Source: Straminergon stramineum (Eukaryota > Streptophyta > Bryopsida > Hypnales > Calliergonaceae). Taken from it: a stretch of 64,000 bases of DNA. Each line of letters begins with the position of its first letter. Position 1 is the stretch's first letter. The stretch is taken from positions 26,293,001-26,357,000 of the forward strand of contig OY987265.1 of NCBI GenBank assembly GCA_963920665.1, read 5' to 3'. Shown here in pieces: positions 47,305-59,600 of this stretch. Made by a program: the position numbers and the translations under genes. The notes beneath the pieces were generated by a model, which did not search any database, was not told where the DNA came from, and saw nothing but the letters and a program-made list of their open reading frames with translations.

Positions 47305-49504
47305 AGAGTACCCGAGTCAATTCTGTACTCCGAAATAATAAGTTCTTGAGGGCCGGGTCGGATCTGGGGGAAACTAAAGGTTGTTACGAGTTGTTGCTGT
47401 CGCGTACGCAGCAGCGGAGACAGGAACTTTTGCCTAGATTTGAGGAAAAGCCAGGAAATCTATTTGCAGGGCTTTGTAGAATCTCACAGAATCTCGGCAC
47501 CAGGTCATCTTGGTAAAGGTAAACCGGAATTTCAGGAGAAGTGTGATAAAGAGCTTGGACGTCATGTTCACGTCATCTTGCCCTGCGACGGTTTTCGGTT
47601 CAACAAATACGAATTCGAACGAAGGAATAGTAAGAAAATCCAAAACATGTATTGGTTCATAAAATGTGCATTGCCTTGGACTTTCTAGGCAAGTTGGTTT
47701 AAGAAATCAGTAGTGAAAAAAATTGGAAATTCATGGCCGGTCTTTTTTATTTTAGGCAGCTGGCATCCAAACAATGCGTACCGAGGTTTGTTGAAATTTG
47801 CTGCCCTCGATGAGAAAATACATTCCATCCCTGCACAATAAGGGTCCGTAGACCTAATAGACCCTCCGAGCTTTAAACTTGATAACATTTCAAATCTTCT
47901 TAGGGGAAATAGGTCCGCAACATATACTAGGCAGCGCCTTTTGACAAGGAGGAACACTGCGCTGAAAAGAGTGAGTGCAGAGTTACTCCGTAGAAAAGCT
48001 TTTGAGCTTGCAACTTAACCCGTGAACGATGTGGCCTTGGAAAATGTCTTCTTTAACTGTTTTCCTAGATGTTCTCTGGAATATTTGTGAAACAGTAGAC
48101 AGAAATCCTAGTCCCCGCATCACTGGCAAACAATCCTTGAACATGCAGAACTGCTCCTGGCCTGCTCCAATACTGCAAACCGATTGTTTTCTTTACATAT
48201 ATGCTCCCTCTGGTCTCAGATGCTGCCGAACTGCTCTCGACGTATTTTGCGATCTCTGCTCAAAAATGAGAACTTTTATCATTGCCGATCCTGAGCTCCA
48301 GGCTGCATTCTGCTGTCTACGCCTCCAGCGGAAAAAACTATTTCATCGTCCATGTGCTTTTGAAATACAGTCCTCCTATCTACCACATCTCGGGCCAAGA
48401 ATCGCAGTCTACTGCAAGCTGAATCACAACCAATTCTCAAGCATTTTCTAACTAAATTTAACGAGCTGAGAACGGACCGGAAGGCTTAAAAGGATTTGCC
48501 AACTCTACTGAAAAGCAACGGAAAATGATGAAAGGCAATCATTCGGACAGGCAAAAAATCGGAATGCAATATGCAACAAGAGCTCCAGCGCAAGGACACT
48601 TCAATTCTCTCAGTGGGGCAACCATGCCAAACAGTCCACACCTCCGACATACTATAACTTTCCCAACATTCCTTTGTCATCCGAGAATTTCTCAATTGCT
48701 AATTAGGCGCCTCACGAAGAAACGTCAAATGATCAAGCAGACGAAAACAAAAATCCTGAAACGACTCTGTGATCAGCTTCCGCTAATCAAGGATGCCGCA
48801 TTTCCATTTAAACATACCCTAAAAGCAAACCCTACAGAGTCCATAGCACGCTCAATTCTCCACAAAACAGAGACACGACGGAATCGATCAACGCCGATTA
48901 CAGCAATGGTGCTGAAGGTGAAATGGACAGGATGATATTCCGACGAATATGCAGTGGACAAGACGGAATCCCGACAAATTTCGAAGCGAAGAATCCCACT
49001 GACAGACAAACCAAATTCAAAAGCGCTGCATACAGTAGTATTGCAGAAGCTGAGAGGCCGAGTTCCACTATATGGAGGGGGAAAGTTCGCGAACATTGAT
49101 ACCCGGGATAGTTCCGAAGCGGGTATCAATGGTATCTGTGGTCCATTTGAAAGAAGATGGAGGCGGGTGTGGGTTTGGGGGAAAGTGGATTTGCTTTTAA
49201 TGGCAAGTGGGGCCCAGGGAACCCTCAATTGCATGATGCCGCCTGTCTTGGTTCGTCATAGCTTCGTTCGGGGAAAGGCCCTGTCCCCGCTCATGGCCTA
49301 TCAGGGGGTCCCTTCCGACTACCTTTACATGTCTTCCTTTGCATGCCTTTCTCAACACTCCATGACTAATATCGCCCCATATTGTCGCCTGAATCCTCTC
49401 TTGAATTTTTTCATACTTTTGCTTATATATTTTCGAATATATTACTTATTAATCACCTCAATTTCATCCAATTCGTCATCCATGTATTTTAACCCTAGAA
49501 GGAT
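47305..49504. other. Mid-GC region without a recognisable gene
   Basis: Base composition is close to genic up to about 49.4 kb and there are open frames on both strands (48773-49234 minus, 48954-49532 plus), but neither shows a domain, codon bias or splice support. It may be remnants of further duplicated genes. I assign no function. Confidence 0.3.
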
Positions 49505-49690
49505 GATACCATCAATACTAAGTGTCCACTAGATGATGGAGGATCCTTCTATATAGGACAACAAAAGTGCAAATGTTCATCTTTGGAATTTCTTTGTGGT
49601 AAAGGCAAGTCTTGTACAATAGTTTGACTTCCAATGAATGCTCTTGGATTTTTTTTAAGATAGTGATTCTCAAAGTACTAGAAAGGATGA
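49505..49690. repeat. Dispersed repeat R1, copy 3
   Basis: This copy carries AAGTGTCCACTAGATGATGG, TAGGACAACAAAAGTGCAAA, TGTTCATCTTTGGAATTT, TTGTACAATAGTTTGACTTC and CAATGAATG, colinear with 20325-20500 in the same orientation. Confidence 0.6.
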
Positions 49691-51858
49691 TTTTCCATAG
49701 TGACTAGCCTATCTTTTGGGGGTTAAAAAAAAGAGTCAAGTATTAGTTTGGATGAATGAGAAGTTTTGTGGTCAATAAAGTCTCTAGAACTTCTTTGTTC
49801 ATCATCCAAAATTGAGACATCGAAAAGCTAAGGGATAAAGGTAAGTTAGAAGTATGTAAAGCGGATCGTTAGAGCACGTAAATAAGTCAAAAGTATAATT
49901 AGATTTATTTCTTTGTTTTTATAGAATATTATTATCATTTTTTTGGAATTTCTTGTGAATTTTCATAGTGTAGATATTTGAAGAAACTTTAAAGCATCAT
50001 GTGTGTGTCTATGGGTTGTCTTTAGAAAGACTCAAAACCATTTATTAAAAGCTCTATTGCTTTACAACTATGTTGCACCTCAAATAAAATTGAAGACATT
50101 TTGCATTAATAGGTTAAGGTCACATTGAAAATGCTTCAAAAGTTAATCTCATGTAAAACAAAATGGAGGTGACAAAAAGTTTTAGAAACCTCCTACCTTA
50201 AATATTTTCTACTTTTGCTTAGACATAAGTTCCACATATTGTTGAAAGCATACTTAAGCACACAAAAAAGTTTATTTGGAACATAGACAATCATACACTT
50301 GCATTCAATGTAATATAAATTTATGTCACTTATGGCATACAATATTTTTTAAATAGATTTTTCATAACTCTCCTTTTAATATCTAAGTCATAGAATCAAT
50401 AAACTATCTACAAACTTAAGGCATATCAATTCTAACACCTATACTTTAGATTATGTAATTTTCAACGACAAAAAACCTACTGCCTATTACATTGAGAAAA
50501 ATAAATAAATAATAGTTTTAAGATGTATAGAATCTACATTTTAGCAAAATATTAAACAACTTCGAGTTTAAATTTTTTTCAAATTTATAATATTGAATAT
50601 GTTTAAAAGAAATTCAACCATTAACTCCTAAAAGACTAGGCATTCAAATATTGAACAACAAATGAATGCAAACACATCCTAAGTACAAAAAAATGCATTT
50701 TTTCATCCATCATTTTTATAGAATAAATTGTGTGTTAATTCTTTAACATTTGTATGGTATTGATTTTAAAGACTTTGCTTTGCAAATTTTCTATCACTCA
50801 ATAGGTATTGGTAGGTAAGCTTGGCATGGGATCTAACCATATGGATATGATCTATGGATCATATTCTACAACTATTGTTTGAAATTCATCATTGAATTAT
50901 TATTCTTGGTTGCAATTTATAATATATCTTCACAATTTTGGAAATCTAGACTATCCCATGGTCTTTTAGGGGTTAAACCCTTATTTTTTCTTAACACCAA
51001 ATTCTGGTTTTGTTATTGAATGCAAGTTGTATGAAATGTAAACAAAGAAAATAATGGAACAAGATTTTTCACTAGTTTGCCAACAATATCAAATTTGTTT
51101 AGTTTCAAGTCCACAACAATCTAGAATTAAGATTTTGACAAAAGGGATAGAAAAAAACATATTCTTGTATTTATTCAATCCTTTAAAAGACAACTTACCA
51201 CATGTTACAAACTTGGACCAAAGTTTTGGTACTAATATAGGGCATAGACCAAAAACATTGCTAGTTTCACCCAAAGAATTTGAAATTACAATATAACTAT
51301 TTTCTTGAAAATGTTGTATGGAATTTTACTTGAAAAGATATTTAATGTCATTACTCATATTTGATTATAAGCCTTTAATATTTTGAAAGATCTTTTATTG
51401 CATGTATTATTTATCTATGACTTTCTACATGATGGTATATATGGTCTACAAAGGAGGAGATCAAATTCGTAAAAATGAATGTTAGACATTAAATTGAGAT
51501 TGTGTTCTGCCTCGTCAAATGATGTGGTGAAGAAAATAAAAAATACCGTCCAAGGTAGAAGGGCAAAAATTGCCTACTTAAGAGCATATAATTGGCTTAC
51601 AATTTGTTAGAATTGATTAGATCAACATAGAAGAGATGGTAAGCCAATATGTTCTTAAAATTACCTATTTAGAAGAAATTTCCCATTTATGAATGTATTG
51701 GCTTGCAATAGATGTGTCTCCCTCTCTTCTTCCTTGAAAATTTACAAATCAAATTATGATGGATGTGTCTCCCATCTCATAAATTTTCAAGGTGAGAAAA
51801 GAGAGGGAGATAGATCTATGACAATTTGATTTGTACATTTCAATCCTAAATTGAATTA
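49691..51858. other. AT-rich spacer
   Basis: No gene or RNA is recognised. Near 51700-51840 there is an imperfect inverted repeat around TGTGTCTCCC/GGGAGATAGA (pairing of AAATTTTCAAGG with CCTTGAAAATTT) just left of the MITE. An open frame at 51054-51296 lacks coding features. Confidence 0.35.
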
Positions 51859-52403
51859 AAGTAAACTAGCCTATGATAGGTATAATGGTTGGTTTGCCTT
51901 GTTGACATTGTCAAAAAAATTTGAATTTTTTTTTATATGAAGACAAATGTGAGAAATGTAGAGAAAAATTAAAATTTTATTTTTTTGACAAAATATAAAT
52001 TTTTTATGAATTTTTGAAGTCATGTGCTACCCAATTAGCCCACAGTAGTCTCTAGACTACCACCAAACCACCCAAGAGTGTACCCATAATGGTCATCTTA
52101 CAACCTAAAGCAGTCACAATATTTCCTAACATGGCCACAATATGTTCTAACATGGCAATGACGTGAAGGAATAAAAAAGTTGCTTCTTGTAATGAATTTT
52201 TACTAGAAAGGTGGAAGTTCCTATTTTAGTTACGTATAGCTCCTTCACCATCCCCCAAGACATTGAATGTGGACACTAACTCATGCTAATTGGTTCAAAT
52301 CTCAATTTTTACAATTTTTTGTCATGGATTGATGTGGGAATGTTGTGGATCATTTTCAAGGTGTCTGCATTGGGTAGTTTGCCTATCATGGGTTGATTTA
52401 CCT
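51859..52403 (+). mobile_element. Second copy of the TA-flanked MITE, 545 bp
   Basis: The left terminus AAGTAAACTAGCCTATGATAGG and the complement of the right terminus (AGGTAAATCAACCCATGATAGG) pair with few mismatches. TA flanks both sides (51857-51858, 52404-52405). The interior is colinear with 24885-25378: a GAAGACAA..GTGAGAAA word, TATGAATTTTTGAAGT, CTCTAGACTACC, CATAATGGTCATCTTAC and AAGACATTGA.TGTGG. It is older than the 24885 copy, judged by its more diverged termini. Confidence 0.75.
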
Positions 52404-52405
52404 TA

Positions 52406-55399
52406 GATATGATTTCTTGAAGCTCCTAGAAGTAGGGTGCTATTGAAGACTGCATATACTACTATTGAATGTCAAAACGTTGTCCATCAATGGCATCTCA
52501 AAATGAAGTAATGCAAAACTTAAACTAGAGCAACATACACATGCAATTGCCTAGGATGGCACAAAGTGTCCCACTACTCATAAGTTCACATTATTTACAC
52601 TAAATTTTTGTTTACTTCCATATCAAACTCACTCTAGAAACACTTATAAAATTGTACAACAATAACTCTAAAATTGGCACAAATTCATCACTAGATAGTT
52701 TTTCACTTTTGTAGTAACAATTCATGGTTTTATTGTAAGGACAATTCTTAGGGCATAAGTAGAATATGGACAAGCTACCTTACTTGTGACGTAAACATAC
52801 CTAACAGTGTATAGTCTACATAGGAAGAGATCAGATATATGGAAGGCAATGTTAGACATTCAATTGCAATTGGATTGCGTCTTCATCAAACAATATAGTG
52901 AAGAAAAGAAGAAAACTATCTATTGTGACATAAATATACCCTGAAACATATGGTCTACAAAAAAAGAGATCAAGTAGATAGAAGTCAATGTTAGAGATTG
53001 GATTGGGATTGTGTTGTGCCTACATCAAACAATGTTGTGAAGAAAGAAAAAGACCATGTATTATAATGAAAATACATTCAATAGCATTCCCATCTAATTG
53101 CATCTCCTACCTACATTAGTCCACTTTGTAAGACCTGACATTATATTTGTAACTTTCTTGTTAAATTTTTTTATTAAATTTTCTAGATTGCCATATAAAA
53201 TTGTACAATGTAATGTGGCTAGAAGTTTAAAGTTCAAGATATCAAAGTAAATGCAATTCAAAGGGCTTAGAAGCTAAAGAAGACTATGCCTTACATTAAA
53301 TTTTAGTAATAGTGCTAGTGAATTTTCTTCAACTTGTAGATGGATTCATTATATAGTATTCAAGATTATAATTTTAAATTTATGATTTTTTGATACAAAA
53401 ATTAATTTCTAATTATATTTGTAAAAAATAAGATTTAGCCCCCCAAGTGCCATAGTGATGTGTCCTTTTAATAAGATTAGTGTTTGAAATTTTGTTTCCT
53501 CCATATAAAACTTTCTTTTTAAAGATATACTCTAAAAAATTTGAGATTTGTGATTTTTGGCCCTTAAGTAAGGACATTGAAATGCTTTATGAAGGAAATA
53601 GGGGAACACTTAGATATCAAGTATGCTAGAGATCTTACAATGTTAATTTAAGAAAGCAAAAATGACAAAAACATAGAGGTCTTTGCTTGCATTATTAACA
53701 AAGATCTTGCAAGTTGGGATGACAAAATTTTAATTTAAGGAAAGATGTGCTACAATATATTTAAAAATTGGTAATTTAATAGGTTTTTAAACAGAAATTA
53801 GTCACTCTAAACTGATTGATGTTTTAATTCTAATTTTCAAAAAATTGATATTATTAGGAAAGAGATTTGCTTGATAAATACACTAGGATGTAGTGTTATT
53901 ATACAATGCTTATTCAAGTGGTGGGATTCTACTAGTGGGTGTGCCTTGCCAAAATTTGTTACTAATTGTAAAGAGTTTATTGTTGTTGTCTAAGATCTCC
54001 TCACACACAAAATTATAGTTGGGCTTTTAGGTATCATATTGCAATTTCCTTAGAAATTTAGAAATGAAATGGAATCATTCAAATCAATCTAAAATGTTTA
54101 TGCAAAGGTTACAAACCATCTTCAAAATAATATATCATTTTTCTAATGCATTTGTTTTCAAATACTTTTATATTTCTTGATTTAATATAAAAATAGAGGT
54201 CTCGAATTTTACTCAAAAACACTATGATTGACACCCAAATAGGCTTATACAATGTTGTACAAGTTGACAAAAGTTTATTTAAATGGTTTCCTTTGCACAT
54301 CTTTAGTCAAATTTTAAATTTTTACCTCACGCATTATTTATCAATATGTCTTTGTATAATACAAATATTTTATACCAATTTGAACGAAAAAATACTTAAT
54401 CCATTTATGTATCAAATATCATATGATTAAATTTTAAAATAAAATAAAAAATGACTTATCATCATTTCTCTATAACACACCTAAAAAGGGGCTATTTTTG
54501 TAGCCTTTCAAGTTTGAGATGCCAGATGCTTCTTATAGAACTCAACCCTAATACTACTATAGAGTTGATTCACTTATTTGTTCCCCCTATATGAATTACT
54601 TTATTAATTTCCAACCAATCACAAGTCTTGTTGTGTCCAAAAACAAAAATATTGTTATCATTTGTATCTCAATGTCCCATACCCAATGTTCACGGTTGGC
54701 AAAATATATTTCTATAGACACATGTCCAAATTGTATAGTTATTCATTTTTCAAAAAAAGATTTTGTAGGTGAAAAAACAAACATTTATACCTTCAATGAG
54801 TCTGTTTTGTTTATTTGTGACATTGAGACCTCGAGATTCATGCATCCCTCAATTGCATTCGTAGTATCTTAAGAAAGTTCTTTACAACGAAGGGGGCATG
54901 GGCTTTATTTTGTGGTGTTTGGACATACATGTGAACATTATGGATTTTTGAGTTATTTTCAAAGTAAAAAATAAAAAATAACTTTTACTTTGATTTAGCT
55001 TGTGGTAATGGCACATGACACATTAGTTTCTATTTAAGGCATCTATTGAATCACATTTGCCAATTTTATATACTTATTACTCCCTTTATATACTTATTAC
55101 TCCTTTTCTACAAAAGACCCAAATTTCCTTTGTATTTTATAAAAGAAACACGGGGCTTTTTCAAAAACAAAAGTAGTAATAGTATTCGGCAAGGTTTGTT
55201 GATCTTGACCACTAAAGTATGGCACTTAATATTTGGAGGAGTTGCCAACCTTGGTAAACATTGCTTATTTAGTGTGGCTTAAGAGAATCCTGAAAGTGGA
55301 TCTGAACATTATCTACTGCACACTATTCATCCATCCTCTGTAGATGCTAATTTTCAGGAGTTTTCTGAAAATATTTCTTTTCCTTTTCCTTTTCCTTTT
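52406..55399. other. AT-rich spacer before the EPL gene
   Basis: No gene is supported; open frames at 54224-54430 and 54591-54872 are AT-rich chance frames. A word near 52800-53060 (AGAAGAGATCA.AT, GGAAGTCAATGTTAGA.ATT, GTGAAGAAA.GAA) occurs twice or more, also near 51460, so a short dispersed repeat is likely. Confidence 0.35.
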
Positions 55400-56693
55400 T
55401 CTTTTACTGCCGGTTGCCCCCCAGAACTGGAGTTCCATGTCCCTCTAAACCCCCAAAGCTAGGCGAGAACTTCACTCGGAGCGGGCTTGACGCGGAGGCT
55501 CCAAGAGGTCACGGAGTTATGGCACCGTATGTTACAAGCCTCCCCGTCCAAGGAATGGATCCCAACTGCACCGAAGCTCAGGTGCCAAGGTAACAGACAA
55601 GTCACCTTCACCGGAGCACGAACACGTTCCCCGTAAAGTTCCCCGACCCCGTTCCCCGTTCCCTGTTCGACGCACCTCTCCCATAGTCTCATCCCCAGCG
55701 GGTCACCCGCGATCAAGAGTACCGAGCCGCAAGGCTCTCTCGGCCTTTCCCCATCCAGAATCGCGGGCCCGAGCCGGAGAAAATCTTCGCTTGGGTTGGG
55801 GTCGAAAACCCTTCCCGACCCTTCCCGACCCTTCCCTTCCCTTTCCGACCCAACCCGACCCGGCCCTTCCCGACCTGACCCGGCCTGTCCCGACCCGGTC
55901 CGGTTCCGGGCGAGGGCATGGCGTGGCTGCTTCTCACCGTTGTTGGGAAGCCAGGGATGTGAGCCCGCCTCTTCTTCTCTCTTTGCTCGTTTGGACACCC
56001 ACACACACTGACTCTGTAGCCGCGGTCTGCTGCCTGCCTACTAGTGCCGCGGCGATGGTTGCGCACGGTTTGACACCCGAAGCACGCTCCGCCGGTTGCT
56101 CCTGTCCGCCTGGTGTGGTGGTGCTGCCTGCGATAGCGGTGCTTCAGTGGCGTTTTCCATTCAGTTATTGATTTCGTCGCCGACTTGCGTGAGTTTTTTT
56201 TTTTTTTCCTTCTCTTGCCGGAAATAAGAAAAGAGAGTTGAGTATGGTAAAGCTTTGGTTTGCTTGCAGTCTTGTTTCGTGTGAGCTTGGCTTTGCTGCG
56301 CGGCTGAGGCGCGTGCTTGTGGTTGAGAGAGTCGGGGAGCGATCGACGCCAGGGAGGGGAGGGGTGAGGGAGTGGTAGTAGTAGGTGGAGGACCAGGGCG
56401 GGGAAAGGCAGGGGAAGGCGGAGAACGGGCGGCCCAGTGGGGATATGATGTGATGTGATGTGATGTGGTGTATGTGTGTAGAGCGGGGAGATCGGGTGTC
56501 ATGCAAGGGAGGAGAGTGCATGTGGACGAGTTCGTGCGCCGGGAGAATAACGGACGACGCAGAGGGCCGTTTCCAGGCCCGAGGAAAAGCAGTTGCTGCT
56601 GCGGCGGGGGTGGTAGTGGTGGTGGTTGCGAGGAGGAGGACGAGGACAGGGCGGGGCGGGGCGGGGTGAGCCACGCGATGGCGACCTCTGGAA
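55400..56693. promoter_or_regulatory. GC-rich promoter and leader of the EPL gene
   Basis: Composition changes sharply at about 55.4 kb to GC-rich, CpG-rich DNA. It contains a pyrimidine repeat of CTTCCCGACC units (55809-55900), a GATGT microsatellite (56446-56466) and GGGGC runs (56650-56666). Open frames on both strands here are composition artefacts. A short upstream ORF (56678-56710, MATSGNGDMA) overlaps the chosen start in another frame. Confidence 0.5.
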
Positions 56694-59600
56694 ATGGTGA
56701 CATGGCGTGAAGGCGTGGAGGCGCAGGGGCTGGATCTTGGTAGACTTGTTCGTTGGGAGCCTGCGGTTAGGGAGAGACCCCGGTCTTATCGGGAGCGGCG
56801 TTTTATGGAGGCGAAGGCCGTCACGAGCGGCATGACGGCGATGTCGCGGCGATCTCGTGAGCATCGCTCCAGCAAGAACATCGCGGGTACGATCCAAGAG
56901 TCTCAATTAGATATGACGTCGACGTCCAAGAATCCCAAGGTAGGCATTCTTAGTTCGTTAGAACATCACCATCGTAAGGACAGTTCGAATTTGCGGAGGT
57001 CCTCTCGCGTCACGCGCTTCGCTCCGAATCCCTCCGTGTTTCTTTCGAAGGGCCTAGAAGCCCGGGCCATTGTCGCGAAAGTTCCCGTCAAGACTGTATC
57101 TACCGCGCCGTCGTCTGTTAAATCGTCTGAGATCGTCGATGGTGCGAGCGAAGCGTCAAAGGAAGAGGCAGCGGGTCAGGGGGTCAGTAGTTCGGTTCGG
57201 CAACCGCATGCCGTGGAGTCTAATCATATGTCTGCGGTTTCAGGGGTTGGCGGCTCGCCAGATGCGGCCGGGCAGCCCAAGGGGAGACTGTTGAGGGGGA
57301 GACCGCGGGGAAGGCATGTGGCACCCGTCAAGAAGATCGCGAAGCGAGCGAAGCGTTTGCAGGAAGTGCCACTGACGGAGAGCGATGGAGCTCGGATTCT
57401 AGGCCGGAGAATAAAAGTATTCTGGCGAGATGAGAACAAGTGGTTTTATGGGGTAGTGAAAGCATATAATAGAGGGAGAAACTCTCACAAGATAGTCTAT
57501 GATGATAAAGAAGAGGAGTGGCTGAAATTGCACGAAGAGAAATTCAAGCTTCAGGTGTTGGCTGGGGAGGTGTTTGGTAAAAAGGAGCAACTTGTGTCGA
57601 GGCAGTCTACGGAGGTCACAGGCAATGGTTTAAAGATTAATAGCTTTCTCGGAAGGAATAATAGGGTGAACGAGCCGGAGCAATTGAATGGAGAGACTGC
57701 CGCATCTTCGGCAAACGGAGGTGTTCAGGCTTTAAAGTTAACCAGTGTTCAACCTAGTTCTATTCGACAAAACGAGAACAGTTTGGAAAGTCCAGGGTTC
57801 TGCTCTGATGGGGGTTGCCGTGAGCAAGGGTCAAGCTTGAGGAAGGCTGGATTCAATGTGAGAGCAACCGAGGAATTTGAGGGTGCTACGCCAATAGTAT
57901 TCGAAAGCATTGACATTGAAGACCCGTACGCCATTGACCATACCAGTATTTCTGATTCTCTGGTAAAGTTCATGAGATCCAAGCAGACTCTTGTGGAGTC
58001 GAGGAAGGTTCCGACATCGAGTGGTGCGGTTCCGCCTGTACTACCTGCCGCTGTGGCTACGAATCCAATTGAGGTATCTCCAAGCTTGGAACCATCCTTG
58101 TGTAATGAGGCGAAGGATAAAGTAGAGATTTCTGATGTTGCACTCACTTCTTCCGAGGCACGTGATGTTTTCTGTGACCTTGCTTCATCTGAGGGATGCG
58201 TATTTGAGGAAAGAAGAGCGCCTGGAGGGATCTCATGTGAGGATGGGAAGGGTTCTATTGATTCTGAGTCACTTGAAAGCGCGAAGGGTGTGGACGTAGA
58301 TTTAATTACCGAAAGCCTAGACATTGAAGACCCATACGCTATGGACCATACCAGTATGTCAGATTCGCTGGTTATGTTCATGAGATCCAAGCAGAGTCTT
58401 GTGGAGTCGAGGAAGGTTCCGACATCGAGTGGCGCGGTACCGTCTGTACAATCTGCAGCTGTGACTGCGAATCCAATAGAGGTATCTCCAAGCTTGGAAC
58501 CATCCTTGTGTAATGAGGCGAAGGATAAAGTAGAGATTTCTGATGTTGCACTCGCTTCTTCCGAGGCACGTGATGCTTTCTGTGACCTCGAGTCATCTGA
58601 AGGATGCACATCTGAGGAAAGAGGAGCGCCTGAAGGGATCTTATGTGAGGATGGGAAGGGTTCTATTGATTCTGAGTCACTTGGAAGTGCAAAGGGTGTG
58701 GTCGTAGATTCAACCACCGAAAGCGTAGATCTTGAAGACCCATATGCCATAGACCATACCAGTATGTCAGATTCGCTGGTTACGTTCTTGAGATCCAAGC
58801 AGAGTCTCACGGAGTCGAGGAAGTTCTCAGAAACGAGTGAGGCGATACCGTCTGTACAACCTGCAGCTGTGACTGCGAATCCAATAGGGATTGACATTTC
58901 TGATGTTGCACTCGCTTCTTCCGACGCATGTGATGATTTCTGTGATCTTGCGTCATCTGAGGAATGCACATTTGAAAGAGGAGCGCCTGAAGGGATCTCA
59001 TGTGAGGATGGGATGGGTTTTGTTGATACTGAGTTGCGTGAATGCTCGAAGGTTGGGGATTTAGATTCAACAATCGATTCTGCGAATCTAAATGCGTCAG
59101 ACTTTTTTGGAAGTAGTGAAGGTGGCGGGTTGCAATGGACTGGGCAGCGAAACGTTGAGCGTGGGGTAGAGGAGAACGTGGATTTGAGTGAGGTAGAGAT
59201 GCGTCTGTTGGACGTGATTCTATGCAAGAGAGGCGAGGAAGACGATGTCAGACTTGAGACTAAAGACGATCACGCACACAGCGCGTCAGATGATGTTGAG
59301 GATTTGGGGAACAGAGCGGTTAAGTGCACTGATTTTAGAGAAGTCGTTTCATATTTGGGGGAAAAGCATTGGGCAGGAAGTGATTCCGGTAAGGGGTTGG
59401 CAGCGAAGAAACAAGCAGTGCCCAGGTCCTCACGTCGAGGCAGGCACCGTGGCATTCGTCCGCCTCTTTTAACTTGGGTGGTCAGAACCGAGCGGTACAT
59501 TTCGCGGTATATTGCAACAAATTTGGTGAAGATAGATTGCAAAATACCCGTGTACTATCTTTCATCATGGATTTCTGACATAGATGGCGTCTGGAGATAC

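Noticed and set aside
48773..49532. Overlapping 153-aa (minus) and 192-aa (plus) frames as genes
   Set aside because: Neither shows a recognised domain, signal or splice support, and they overlap each other; left as an unassigned region.
55459..56171. Frames rich in Pro/Asp or Gly/Arg near 55.5-56.2 kb
   Set aside because: They are produced by the CTTCCCGACC repeat and GC-rich flanks, not by protein coding.
56161..56703. 180-aa, 169-aa and similar minus-strand frames rich in Pro/Ser/Thr
   Set aside because: They lie in the GC-rich EPL leader where stop codons are rare; overlapping frames on both strands are equally open.
57749..59227. 492-aa minus-strand ORF as a gene
   Set aside because: It lies exactly opposite the EPL coding repeats, repeats with the same period and shows no domain or start context.
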